Shown piece by piece: positions 10,849-21,949 of a DNA stretch of 64,000 nt. Under the pieces are notes generated by a model that saw nothing but the letters and a program-made list of their open reading frames with translations, ran no database searches and was not told the origin of the DNA. Made by a program: the position numbers and the translations under genes. Each line of letters opens with the position of its first letter. The stretch's first letter is position 1. The DNA comes from Forficula auricularia (Eukaryota; Arthropoda; Insecta; Dermaptera; Forficulidae): NCBI GenBank assembly GCA_024734495.1, contig JALMQS010000030.1:35571555-35635554 (forward strand), written 5' to 3'.

Positions 10849-11207
10849 GTTAATTGTCATACGTCAAAAAAATAAATTTAAAAATTCGACTTCGTTATTT
10901 TTTTTTGTAATGATATTGATGTGAGAAGGAGATACACCAGAAGGTGCATCCCCTAAAGGCCTGTATGGGATGACCCCTCCATCGTGAAAAGAAGAGTAGA
11001 AGGAAAGAAGCCGGTATCACAGAGCCAAATCTCAGAAAGTTAGATACAATCCAATTACTAAGTTTTTTAGGGGCTTTGAGCAGTGATAAATTAAAGATAA
11101 GATAAATAAATATTTTATTTAATATGGATTTACTATGAGTTAAGGATACTAGGTCACTTATTTCACATTAAAATTAAAAAATTAAAAGATATAAATTTTT
11201 TTTTCTT

Positions 11208-11250
11208 TTTCAATATATATATTTCGGGCTATCGACCCATCTTCAGGAAA
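11208..11250 (-). ncRNA. Hammerhead-like motif, family 2, minus arm
   Basis: Mirror copy of 11323-11365: TTTC, CTGAAGA, extra T, GGGT..GCCC, GAAA, AT run, GAAA. Same 43-nt span. Confidence 0.4.
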
Positions 11251-11322
11251 TACAGAAAGTAACTGCACTAGTAACCCATCTTCAGGAAATACAGAAAGTA
11301 ACTGCACTAGTTACTTTCTGTA

Positions 11323-11365
11323 TTTCCTGAAGATGGGTCGATAGCCCGAAATATATATATTGAAA
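11323..11365 (+). ncRNA. Hammerhead-like motif, family 2, plus arm
   Basis: TTTC (outer strand), CTGAAGA (CUGANGA), one extra T, helix II GGGT/GCCC with a CGATA loop, GAAA, an AT-only stretch, then GAAA, complementary to TTTC. The candidate cleavage triplet is ATT. Both arms of the palindrome carry the motif, so a transcript of either strand contains one. Confidence 0.45.
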
Positions 11366-11589
11366 AAGAAAAAAAAATTATATCTTTTAATTTTTTAATT
11401 TTAATGTGAAATAAGTGACCCAGTATCCTTAACTCATAGTAAATCCATATTAAATAAAATATTTATTTACTCTTATCTTTATTAAAGATGTTTCACCTTG
11501 CACCAACACCAATATCACTTACGATTAGTGATAAATTAGGTTAAATTTATCTCCCACTTAATTTTTATAACCAGACCCTATACTTACAG

Positions 11590-11668
11590 AAAAAATGTGT
11601 GGGTATAGCCGGGAATCGAACCCGAGACCTCCGACATTCTGACCATTACACCAAGGAGGCGGACAAAC
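11590..11668 (-). repeat. tRNA-derived SINE remnant
   Basis: On the minus strand an A-box-like TTGGTGTAATGGTCAG is followed by a B-box GGGTTCGATTCCCGG whose T-stem pairs. The acceptor arms do not pair and the anticodon arm is too short, so this is a tRNA-derived repeat, not a working tRNA gene. Confidence 0.6.
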
Positions 11669-12029
11669 TTATTAGATATAACCCCTAGATTCAAAGTTTT
11701 ATAATTATTAGTTCAGCTGCCTAGCCGCAAAAAGTACACACTCACTCATAAACATGCCCGAGGAGACATTTTCTAATACCTACTTTTTTAATGTCGAGAA
11801 CTTTAATTATACCCATGGTTAAATTAAAATATTCTTTGTTGAATCGTATCCATAATTTAATTAATTTATAGAATCTTAGGAAATTTGATAAATAAATTAA
11901 ATTCTGAGTTTTATATTCAATTTCCTAAGATCTTATAAATTCTAGATACAGATTATAGACTACCAAAATTTAACCAATTGTCTATTTTCAGCCAAGAGTG
12001 GTACATCTGGTAAAATCTTAGTGTAGATC
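11669..12029. other. AT-rich DNA with a small inverted repeat
   Basis: A short inverted pair (GAATCTTAGGAAATT near 11870 and its complement near 11925) is the only structure seen. Confidence 0.4.
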
Positions 12030-13226
12030 CAGAGGCGTAGCCACGGGGGGGGGGGGGCAGGTCACATCAAACCATTTCTTATGGCAAAATAACCGAAATT
12101 AAATATATTTCATATGTTTAATCAAGAATTATGTTCTATTTTAATTTCTTGAAGTACCTTTTTAGTCCAATTAAATTGTTCTCTAAATGGCCCCTCGCGG
12201 GAAAGTTTTGGGGTAGTTTTGATTTCTTGATCCTATATGTTTTTTGGTGTGCTGAATCCGAATCTGAGGCTTGCTAACAAAATTTTGTGACGCAACATTC
12301 TCAAAAATGCAAAAAGGGTAAAAAAAATCTCATTTTTTCGGCGGGTTTTTGCTTATTACTCGAAAACTATCAACTTTTTGTAAATAACCTTCCTTTTCAA
12401 AATGAAAGTTCATAAATTTTTTTACAAAGAATATGATCCGAATCTTCAAAAGTTTCATGGAAAATGTTGGATATCTATAAATCGAAGAGTTTTAACAAAA
12501 AAGTGATCAAAATAAACGTTCAAGTCAACAAAATTTTCTAGAAAACGAGATAGAAATCAAGTTTTTAGGATGAGTAGTTTTCATTTTATGAATGAAAATC
12601 TGAGATTTTTTGCAAAAAATTTGTGTTTTTCAAAAATTCAACCTCATTGCGCCACGGGTTACCATTATCCAATTAAGATGAAACTTTGTTTGAATTGTAC
12701 TAAATTTAATCAAGTTTAAAAATATATAGAGTGGTCTTTGTCGAAAAAGTGCTCTTTCATGGTCAAAATGCGAAAAAATCGAAAAAAGTGCGAGTTTTCG
12801 GGATTTGAAGAAACAGAAAAAATATTTTTATTTTCAACTAGCGCTTGAGACCGAACTGTTGGTCGAATAAAAACTTAAATAATGTTATTTCCATGGAATT
12901 TTATGTACTTTCATTTTGAATAGGAAGTTTATTTAAGAAAAATTGATAGTTTTTGAGTTATAAGCAAAGAAACGCCAAAGATGAGATTTTTTTTACCTTT
13001 TTTGTATATTTTTGACATTCACGAAATTTTGTTAGAAAACCTCAGACTCGGATTCAGCACACCCAAAAACATAAAGGGTCGAAGAAATTACAACAACCCC
13101 AAGACTTTCCGGGTAAAAACACAATCTATAATAACTTGACTATTTGTTTTAATAAAAAAATTCTCACTAAATATTTTCTTTGTGGTTGACCCCCCACCCC
13201 ATAAAAATTTTCTGGAAACGCAACTG
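12030..13226. mobile_element. 1.2-kb element with long terminal inverted repeats, CAGAGGCGTAGCCA ends
   Basis: The left end CAGAGGCGTAGCCACGGGGG is matched by the right end, which reads CAGTTGCGTTTCCAG inward on the opposite strand. Several hundred bases inside both ends are inverted copies, for example GCTGAATCCGAATCTGAGG at 12250 and its complement at 13037. The CAG start suggests a hAT-type MITE, but the flanking eight bases do not match, so the superfamily is unproven. Confidence 0.6.
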
Positions 13227-14337
13227 AGAACAGCAGATGTCAGAGACAGTAAAAATTTAATGTTCTTTTACTTTCCATTAGTAATGGATTCGGGCATATA
13301 AAACAGCATTTTGTTTTAATTTCATAGGCATAAAATAAATCCTGTTTGAAATAAACAGATTAAAGTTGAATGTGCACACTTTTGAAAATCCTACCTATCT
13401 TTTAGAAATAGAGAGTGGTTTAATTCATAAGCTTAATATGAGAAAAGTACCGAAAGCTTTTGGCTCAAATTGACTAACCAGAATTAGTACTAAGTGATCG
13501 TTTTGTGAATCCTAGATCAATGTTTTTATTATAATTCATGCCTTCATAAAATCGGATATAGGTTGATGTTATTGATTGTAAATATTAATACAATATCATA
13601 TAAGAAGGCTAATAGAAATGTACAAACCCCTTGATTCGCGATTTCATTCGTTATTCAGATATGCCATGTTAATAATTACCTTGCCTTTTCTTAAAAGATC
13701 ATCGTTCTCTCTCTTTCTCTCTTATTTACTGTTAGTTCAAAAATAATACTTAAGAAAGTCCTAAAAGATAATATGTTTATCTTTAGCTACCCTTGAATTC
13801 CGGTTAAAGAAAATTTCTAATCCAGAAATTAATAATGAAATTAGAGGGTAAATAGCCGGGGCTTTTCTCCATTTAATTTCTCTATCTATATTTCTTAAAA
13901 CGAAAAACGTGTCTAATAGGTCTCCGTGTTAATTATCTAAAGGAAAATGGATCTAGAAATTATTTTTCCATTTATTTCCCGATAACGTAAGAATGTTTTG
14001 TTAAGTACTATAAATAAAGCTACAAAGGGGTTGAGCATAAAATAAAAAAAGTATAAATCCTGAATTATATTATTGTGGGCTGAGCTCAAAAACTCGTATT
14101 CTATTACCATGTATTTGAGGAGCTAAGAGTCCAAATACTTCATATAAATAGAATCCGCCTTTGGTATATTTGGTGTGTTTGTCAGACATGGAAGTATATC
14201 TTTATCAAAAGGTTATACAATATTTTAATTCTCCATTGCTTTGAAAATGAAGTAGAATTTTTTTCTCGTAAACATCCAGTTTTCTTAATGCTCATTATCG
14301 ATATTTCGTTTGAAACATGGATGAAATTATTATCTAT
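13227..14337. other. Unique AT-rich DNA, nothing recognised
   Basis: No repeat shared with the rest of the window, no long frame and no inverted repeat. Short CT-rich tract at 13710-13725. Possibly intergenic or intronic host sequence. Confidence 0.4.
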
Positions 14338-15336
14338 TTTTAACCGACCTCAAAAAAGGAGGAGGTTCTCTATTCGACTGAATTTTTTTTTTATTTATTT
14401 ATTATTTTTTTGTGTCTATGTTACCTCATATCTCCGCCAATTGTGAACCGATTTTGATGGGTTTTTTGCATTGGGTTCAGTCTAGCTTCCGATTGATCCC
14501 GTTTTTTTATTGGTATTAGACCTTTTTTGTTAGGTTTGTTCAGGCCTAACTTCTTTGTTTATGAACCAATTTCGATGATTATTTTTTATTGGAAAGGGGG
14601 TATCTTAGGGATGGTGCCATATTAATTTGGTCATGTTCTGATTATATGATCAACGACGAAATAACGTAAATCTCCAATTCTTATGAGCAAATAATCGAAA
14701 TTATGATAAATATAAATCTTTTATAAAAAATCTTATAACATTCATTTAAAACCTGCAAACGTTTCGAGAGAATTTCTATATTTGTGAATTGAATTTTATT
14801 ATCATTTTCTGATTCATTCGCCTGACGCTTTCTCTTACGAGATGCATGCAAGATATTATATTAAGTCACTATTAATAACATCACTAAAAAGAGAAAAATA
14901 AAAATAAATTTTATAAAAAAATAAATCCGACTTCAAAAAACTTAAATGCAACAAATAAAATAATAAATAACTTAAAAATAAAATAAAATCCACTAAAAGG
15001 TATAAAATAATTATCTTATTTAGTTACAACTAAACAACGAAATATTAACATGAAATTACTTTTTGAAGTCGGTGCCAAACATATACATTTTATGAATCGC
15101 ACTTGACGGATCTTACTTAGTACGTTTGGAGGGTACGCTCGCTTATAGGTATAGTTTGTTTGTCACCGACTTCAAAAAGTATTTTCATGTTAATATTTCG
15201 TCGTTTAGTTGTAACTAAATAAGATAATTATTTTATACCTTTTAGTGGATTTATTTTATTTTAGTTATTATTATTTTATTTGTTGCATTTAAGCTCTTTT
15301 TGAAGTCGGTTTTATTTTTTTTTATAAAAATTATTT
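14338..15336 (+). mobile_element. GAAGTCGG fold-back element
   Basis: A left section starting TTTTAACCGACCTCAAAAAAGG runs to about 14720. It is followed by a large palindrome (14905-15336) whose arms contain CCGACTTCAAAAA, TAAAAGGTATAAAATAATTA, TTAGTTACAACTAAA and TTAATATGAA/TTCATGTTAATATTT in inverted order. Other copies are at 28545-30340 (opposite orientation, hit by mariner), 40323-41625 and 44730-45042. No coding capacity. Confidence 0.7.
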
Positions 15337-15494
15337 TGTTAAATATTTTACAATATTGATACTGTATATGTTGATGCTTGTTGATGTTATTAATCTACTA
15401 TTGTATCACTTTTCCGGTGGACCTAGCAGGCCCGTCTCGTTACTTTGTGTACATTTATTGGTTTATAATACATTTTTCAATAATTATATATAAG

Positions 15495-15850
15495 GGCTTT
15501 TCGTGCGTGCCTTCGGCACGCCCTCGAAGCTCGGCCCTCCGAGCTGATGCCCTGGCGGGCAGCGTCTCGGTCAAAAATTTTTTATTCCTCTTAAAAAACA
15601 CACTCCAAATGTATACCACGTAAACTACCAAAAGAACAATAAATGTTTCGCCTCTTTAATTTTTGAGTGGCGCGAGGGGGGAGGGAATAATTATCAATAT
15701 ATTTAATGTTTCTTAATTTAAAATCAATTGGAGTCTTTCATTTCAATTTACAATTATATTTCAAATTTGCCGCAAATATACCTAAGGCATCAGCGCTCCC
15801 TGTCGGCAGCATTCTCTGAGCGTTGTTACAAATTAATCTGACTCTTTATA
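15495..15850 (-). mobile_element. Hairpin-ended dispersed repeat (family B), copy 1
   Basis: Contains the hairpin GCGTGCC-TTC-GGCACGC near its end, the phrases GCCGACAGGGAGCGCTG and AACAACGCT, and a stretch inverted relative to 16640-16965 and 25760-26575. The termini are not precise enough to assign a superfamily. A Helitron-like origin is possible because a hairpin lies near one end. Confidence 0.5.
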
Positions 15851-16084
15851 TATAGTATACTATATATATATATTTGTCTAGATTAATTTGTAACAACGCT
15901 TAGCTTCCTTTTTCCGCCACTAGATGTCCCGGCGATCAATTTCAAACAAGATCGAATATGGCCCGGTCAAATTAAAAACTTTATATCGAAATTGAAATCA
16001 CAGATACATGAAATATACTCTAATCAAAAGAGAGTAAATTTTTCTGATTAATCGTTTGGTTAATCATATCCATAATTTAATTAG

Positions 16085-16306
16085 TTTTATATTAAATAAG
16101 ACGTACACGTTTCGTCATTTTATTTGTGACTTTCTCAGCAACTTAATTCTCAAATCAATTTCCGATAATTATGTGAAATATTCTATCTAAAAAAATTGGA
16201 AAAGAAGAAAAAAGAATGTTTCTCATAATGATATTGGACAATTGAGTTGAGAAATAAGTCGCTGAGAAAGTCAAAAATAAAATGACGAAACATACGTCTT
16301 ATACTA
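16085..16306. repeat. 220-bp palindrome
   Basis: ATAAGACGT..CGTTTCGTCATTTTATTT at 16095 is inverted at 16278-16303. The inner phrases CTTTCTCAGC and GCTGAGAAAG also pair. Confidence 0.65.
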
Positions 16307-16316
16307 TATATATTTG

Positions 16317-16965
16317 TCTAGATTAATTTGTAACAACGCTTAGAGAAATTTCTCTAAAAAAATTACCCTCTTGCCTAGAATCGAACCGACGAACTCTTGA
16401 ACTAAGGGCATGAGCTCTAGCCATTAGACCAATGTAACATTAATATTTATATCTTGATTTCTGTTACTAAAACTATATATTTTTGATTTAGACTTTGTGT
16501 CGAGATAATATTGTATTCATTTGAACTCGAATGAAAATGAAAAATCACCAATAGATTTTAAATTAAGAAACATTAAATATATATTAATTAACGAGGCAAA
16601 TTTGAAATATAATTGTCAGCTCGGATTTTAAACTGATGGCTCCAATCGATTTTCATTAACCAGGCAAATTTGAAATATAATTCTAATTTGGACTCGAATT
16701 TTGAAATGAAAGACTCCAATTCATTTTAAATTAAGAAACATTAAATATATTGATAATTGTTCCTCCCCCTCCCCTCGCCACTCAAAAATTAAAGAGGCGA
16801 AACTTTTAAGAGACGATGTATTTTCGGTAGTTTACGGGTATACATTTGGAGTGTGGTTTTTAAGAGGAATAAGATTTTTGGACCGAGACGCTGCCCGCCA
16901 GGGAACCAGCCCGGAGGGCCGAGCTTCGAGGGCGTGCCGAACGCACGCACGAAAAGCTCGTTATA
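16317..16965 (+). mobile_element. Hairpin-ended dispersed repeat (family B), copy 2
   Basis: Starts CTAGATTAATTTGTAACAAC and ends with a degenerate version of the family hairpin followed by ACGAAAAGCTCG. A tRNA-like piece and duplicated GGCAAATTTGAAATATAA phrases interrupt the interior. Confidence 0.5.
16366..16438 (-). repeat. tRNA-like SINE head
   Basis: On the minus strand TTGGTCTAATGGCTAGAGC fits an A box and CGGTTCGATTCTAGG a B box, with about 35 bases between. Stem pairing is poor, so this is a SINE relic rather than a tRNA gene. Confidence 0.55.
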
Positions 16966-16980
16966 TATATATTTTTTTAT

Positions 16981-17920
16981 TAATTTATATCAGGATTTTT
17001 ATGATTAAATAATAAAATCAATACTTTTTTACTGTTTTTAATGTGTTTTTTCTATAAAAAAAATGAAAAAATTGTACACACAAAGTCACGAGCCGAGCCT
17101 CTCAAACAGCGGGGAGTAGGAAGTCTCGTCCTGTAAAAAAGTTGAAAAACACTGCTCTAAAGCATTAATGTAAAGAATTATTTTTTCTTGCTTTTTTATT
17201 AAATTAATTTTTGAAAAATATGTTATTTTATTTGTAAGGCTGGAAATATATAACCAAATTATCGATATTTTTAGATGTGACATCAATAATCAATTTAAGA
17301 GTTTTATCCGAATTTTGACACACTGGTTCGGCATCAATGATCTATATAATATATTAATACAATATAATGATGAGATTTAATTTTAATTTTTATTTATTTT
17401 CTCTAAGAAGTTCTAAAGCTGAAAAGCTCGAAATATAATCAGCTCTTTATTAAGAAAATTTGGCGCTAGAGCAAAGGATTTTCGTGTTTTGTTCTCTAGT
17501 TAGTGAATATCAGATTCTATATTAGGAATGAACATAGAGTTTTCAAATCATCAATGTTTTCTAAATCGATGGAAAGCAACTGATGTTTTTGCTACATCAA
17601 TGTTATTAAATATTTACATTATTTTTTTTTTATTAATTTATTATAAATTAATGATGAAATTACATACTGAGGCCACTAAGAACGTATTGACAGAATATTG
17701 TTTTCAAGAAAACATCGATTTTTTTATATCGATATTTTTCACGGAAATATTTCGAGTTAATTTATGAATTTTGACTAATTTTCTGAAACTATATTTTTTT
17801 TTAATAAACCTCGATGTTGATGTTTTTCCGTCAAACTACCACGATGATTTCAGGTCGATTATTGATATTATCTTCACATCGATGGTTACCATCGATTGTG
17901 AACATCGAAATTTTATATTG
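16981..17920. other. AT-rich DNA rich in CATCGAT phrases
   Basis: Repeated ATCGAT/CATCGAT hexamers occur between about 17710 and 17910. A hAT-MITE-like end (AAAACACTGCTCTAA) is seen at 17145-17160. Open frames here are short and of random composition. Confidence 0.35.
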
Positions 17921-17921
17921 A

Positions 17922-19345
17922 AGGAGACAATAAAAGAGTGTGTCTTCTGCTTGAATTATAAATTTTTATAAAGAAATGAGTATCTATTTGAGAAAGAAAG
18001 ATTGAATTTTTTCTCAAAATCAACTTGTGGTATGAAATCAATTAATATAAACATATCCATTAAAATCTTTGATAAATGACCTACATTCATGTTCGTAAAA
18101 TAAAAATTTTTAATTTATTTTTTAAGGAGACTAGTTTCGCGAGCTTTGCCCTCTTCATTAGTCTATTATAATTGATTCACAGGAATTAATGTTTACATAT
18201 ATTAATTCTTGTGAATCAGATTGCAATATTAGATTGATGAAGAGGGCAAAATCTCGGAAACTATAGTCTCGTTATAAATAAATTAAAAATTTATAATTCC
18301 AGCAGAAGACACACTCTTTTATTGTCTCCTTCATATTCATACATTAATTCTTGTGAATCAATTGTAATAGATTGATGAAGAGGGCAAAGCTCTCGAAACT
18401 ATAGTCTTGTTATAAATAAATTAAAAATTTATAATTCCAACAGAAGACAAACTCTTTTATTGTCTCGTTCACATACATACATTAATTCTTGTGAATCAAT
18501 TGTATTAGATTGATGAAGAGGGCAAAGCTCTCGAAACTATAGTCTTGTTATAAATAAATTAAAAATTTATAATTCCAACAGAAGACAAACTCTTTTATTG
18601 TCTCCTTCATATACATACATTAATTCTTGTGAATCAATTGTATTAGATTGATGAAGAGGGCAAAGCTCTCGAAACTATAGTCTTGTTATAAATAAATTAA
18701 ACATTTATAATTCCAACAGAAGACAAACTCTTTTATTGTCTCCTTCATATACATACATTAATTCTTGTGAATAAATTGTAATAGATTGATGAAGAGGGCA
18801 AAGCTCTCGAAACTATAGTCTTGTTATAAATAAATTAAAAATTTATAATTCCAACAGAAGACAAACTCTTTTATTGTCTCCTTCATATACATACATTAAT
18901 TCTTGTGAATAAATTGTATTAGATTGATGAAGAGGGCAAAGCTCTCGAAACTATAGTCTTGTTATAAATAAATTAAAAATTTATAGTTCCAACAGAAGAC
19001 AAACTCTTTTATTGTCTCCTTCATATACATACATTAATTCTTGTGAATAAATTGTATTAGATTGATGAAGAGGGCAAAGCTCTCGAAACTATAGTCTTGT
19101 TATAAATAAATTAAAAATTTATAATTCCAACAGAAGACAAACTCTTTTATTGTCTCCTTCATATACATACATTAATTCTTGTGAATAAATTGTAATAGAC
19201 TGATGAAGAGGGCAAAGCTCTCAAAACTATAGTCTCATTATAAATAAATTAAAAATTTATAATTCCAGCAGAAGACACTCTTTTATTGTCTCCTTCAATA
19301 TATAAAAATTCTGCTACTCTCGGCAAAAATAAACTTTCAATTTAA
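17922..19345 (+). mobile_element. Element containing a 138-bp tandem array
   Basis: Bounded on the left by AGGAGACAATAAAAGAGTGT (17922) and on the right by the inverted phrase TCTTTTATTGTCTCC plus TGCTACTCTCGGCAAAAA (ends about 19345). The same outer phrases frame the repeats at 27555-27715 and 7237-7650. The interior is the array described separately, preceded by one inverted monomer arm (18120-18165). Confidence 0.65.
18235..19290 (+). repeat. 138-bp satellite-like array, eight units, each with a hammerhead-like core
   Basis: The phrase TGATGAAGAGGGC starts at 18235, 18373, 18511, 18649, 18787, 18925, 19063 and 19201, an exact 138-base period with no length variation. Each unit contains a TTGATGA or CTGATGA box, the helix GAGGGC/GCTCTC with loop AAA, then GAAACTATAGTC. 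In seven units the first C of CUGANGA is T. The last unit keeps CTGATGA but has CAAAAC instead of CGAAAC. So the core is recognisable but each present copy has lost at least one key base. Confidence 0.8.
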
Positions 19346-19740
19346 TCGAAATTTTAGTTTTTAGTGATTTTTTTTATGTTTTTGGAAAAAATAGAAATAG
19401 GATACTCCAAGCGTTCAGCGAGTAGCTGATTATATTTATTTATTAGCAAAATACAATCAAGAAAACATTATATTATAGCGAACTAAGAATGAATAATTTA
19501 GTTATATCAATTTAATTGTTGCGGACTCATACAAATTACAAACATAAAAACTGACACACTGTAATGGAATTAAAACTATTAAGTAATATTATTATGATGG
19601 GAGTTTGTATTGATTTAATATTATATATTATTTTGCAAAAATTATCAAGATTTATAGTTTAAAAAACCATAAATCAAACGTTTTTTTAAGCCTTATCTGA
19701 TTCTTAAGTCAAGATCTTTGCGCTTGACTCAACCTTTCTT
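19346..19740. other. AT-rich DNA, nothing recognised
   Basis: No repeat shared with the window and no open frame of note. Confidence 0.4.
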
Positions 19741-20250
19741 TATATAATAGTTTTCAAGGGGAGAGGGATGGATTTTGGCACAAATCAGGCTGCTAGCTCT
19801 GATAAAAACACCCCTTTACGAGAGGATCACGTGATTGAGCGGGACTGTCATTAGAGGATCGATTTTAAGCCCTTTTTCCCAAACGATGCACCCTTTTTCT
19901 CTCCTGCAAACGTTGCCACAACATTTTTCTAAAGCATTAAACAAACGACGAGAGCCAAGTGGTGGGGATTGACGTGGGAGGCAGGAAGGGGTTCCAAAAT
20001 ACCGGAGTGGGGTTCCAAAGTGCCGATAGTTTGTCTGTTTGTTCAGGTCCGAGGTGGCTGCCTCAACGATGCTCATTTGTTCAAATCTACCTCTTCTTCC
20101 CCCATCGACTAATCAAATTTTATTTTATTGTCGAAATCAATTTCCAACTAGCGGTATCACGCTATCGGAAAATGGGATGTTTTATCTTATAAGAGATTGT
20201 TTTCCCAATGGTTATAATACAATGGATTTATACAAGGGCACGTTTTAAAA
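19741..20250. promoter_or_regulatory. GC-richer unique island with CACGTG, possible conserved element
   Basis: Composition rises sharply against the flanks. A CACGTG E-box lies at 19828-19833, a purine-rich GGTTCC repeat at 19990-20020, and GATA-type hexamers are scattered. Open frames exist on both strands (about 75-86 codons), none recognisable. It abuts a LINE 3' end, so part could be old element sequence. Function is unknown. Confidence 0.25.
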
Positions 20251-20369
20251 CAACGATTCCGATAATCAGATACACGTGTTCAAATTTTGTTTTCAATTAA
20301 TTCTTAAATTTAACTTAAAAAATTATTAATAAATGAATTTAACTTTTAAGGACCAAAAATAAATCAAAT

Positions 20370-20800
20370 CGTATTCATATCCCGAGTCACCGGTCCGAGG
20401 TGGTGAATAGGTCATTCACTGTCACTGCTGCCCGACTGTGGAATTCATTACCATCATTCACCCGTTCATCTTCATCATCACTTATCTTCAATCGTGGTCT
20501 CTTGGAATGTATTCGCAGGGGCGGGTCTCGGGAGTGAGCGTCTCTTTTTTGGCGTCTCTCTTTTATGGTGTATCTTTTCCCTCCTGCTGGCTCTCTCACT
20601 TTCCTCTCAACTTCCTTTCGCTGCGAGCTTTCTTTCTTTCTTTCTTTTTCGCACACTTGTTTTTATTTTCTCTCTCTTTGTTTTATGTTAATTATTATTT
20701 TTTACTGCTCATATGAGAGCAAACTGCCTCAGAGCATTGTCGTAAAGTTAAAATGTAAGAATTATGAATGAATAAATAAATAAATAAAATAAATAATAGA
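20370..20800 (+). pseudogene. LINE 3' fragment with reverse-transcriptase C-terminus
   Basis: From 20388 an open frame to a TGA at 20535-20537 reads RSFTVTAARLWNSLPS and then a serine-rich run, the typical C-terminus of RTE/CR1-type LINE polymerases. A CT-rich 3' untranslated stretch follows, and the element ends in an (AATA)n tail at 20768-20797. It is strongly 5'-truncated (about 430 bp). Its orientation is opposite to the fragment at 1753-2520, and the two are different families by sequence. Confidence 0.65.
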
Positions 20801-21446
20801 TTTTAGAGAAAATATTTTTACATTGCATATCCGAGAGGTTCGTCCCCTTAGGAATCGAACCCAAGCGCTAACTAAGCTTGCCGGCCCTTAAGACAAACAT
20901 CTCTCTGACATGCAACATATATAAGAATTATAGCTAAAGATTCTTCACTCCCTTCAACTCAAAGGGAAAAGCAAAAAATCAGGCTAAACTGAAAAAAGTT
21001 TTCAGTGAGGGCCCTTTAAATTTACAGTGAATACAAAGATTTAAGTATCTTTATGAGTGTCTTTTTTGAAAAAAGATGGAAATTGTTTCAAAAATCAACC
21101 CATACCTATAATATTAATAAATGAATTTACTTAAGGACCAATCTTTCCATCTTTTTTCAAAAAAATACACTCAAAAAGATACTTAAAACTTTGTATTCAC
21201 TGTAAATTTAAAGAGCTCCTCACTGAAAACTTTTTTCAGTTTAGCCTGATTTTTTTGCTTTTCGAGTTGAAGGGAGTGAATAATCTTTAGCTATAATTCT
21301 TATACTAGTATATGTTGCATGTCAGAGAGATGTTTGTCTTAAGGGTTTGGCTAACGGCCAGGCAAGCTTAGTTAGCGCATGGGTTCGATTCCTAAGGGGA
21401 CGAACCTCTCTGATATGCAATGTAAAAATATTTTCTCTAAAATCTA
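20797..21446. repeat. 650-bp palindrome with tRNA-like sequence in both arms
   Basis: The arms (20797-21000 and about 21180-21446) are inverted copies, including TAGATTTTAGAGAAAATATT at the outer edge. Each arm carries GGGTTCGATTCCTAAGGGG (a B box) preceded by AAGCTTAGTTAGCGC, on the minus strand at 20836-20905 and the plus strand at 21340-21420. A further partial repeat of the inner sequence extends to 21565. This looks like a SINE-type unit duplicated head to head. Confidence 0.7.
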
Positions 21447-21949
21447 TGATTGGTCCTTAAAAGTTAAATTAATTTATTAATATTATAGGTATGGGTTGAT
21501 TTTTGAAATAATTTCAATCTTTTTTCAAAAAAAGACACTCAAAAAGATACTTAAATATTTGTATCAATTAAAAAATTATATTAAGTTCTTATTTTTTTAT
21601 TTTTTTTTTTTTGAGAATAGATTTTTATTGTATTCCGATACCTCTCGATAGAGAAATAGAAAAATTTCCAATACGAGGTACACTGACAAACTAGTGTAGT
21701 CAATTTTGTTGAATTGACAATTTTTCTTCAAACGTTTGAGTTCGAAAAAAAATCAGCTAATAAAGTGTAGTTTTTTAATACAATTACTAGTTTCAGAGAA
21801 CTATTTTTTTCTATTTGAATCGCGAATGAAAAAATTTAATTTCTAAATTAATGAAAAAAGTGATAAATGTTTGAATATTTAGAAGTAAAAAACGTCGAAT
21901 AAAGGATTTCACTGTCGATGGTAACAGAATTGTTTTTATTTTAGGTTAA

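Larger units (their letters stand above)
11097..11480. repeat. Palindromic repeat with paired hammerhead-like motifs
   Basis: Arms of about 165-190 bp are inverted around 11290-11305. A 43-base segment of the left arm (ACCCATCTTCAGG..) is additionally duplicated at 11272. Flanking phrases (GTGAAACAT..., ACCAACACC) also border the repeats at 46080-46260 and 50055-50130. Confidence 0.75.

Noticed and set aside
11590..11668. Functional tRNA gene
   Set aside because: Acceptor stem does not pair and the anticodon arm is incomplete; A and B boxes alone indicate a SINE.
12030..13226. Certain hAT assignment from the CAG ends
   Set aside because: The eight flanking bases on the two sides do not match, so the superfamily is left open.
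18235..19290. Regular repeat-spacer look, CRISPR-like
   Set aside because: The 138-bp period is a plain tandem repeat with no unique spacers, in a eukaryotic repeat context.
20438..20771. Three overlapping hydrophobic frames
   Set aside because: They read the CT-rich 3' untranslated region of a LINE out of frame; the true remnant is the frame ending at 20537.
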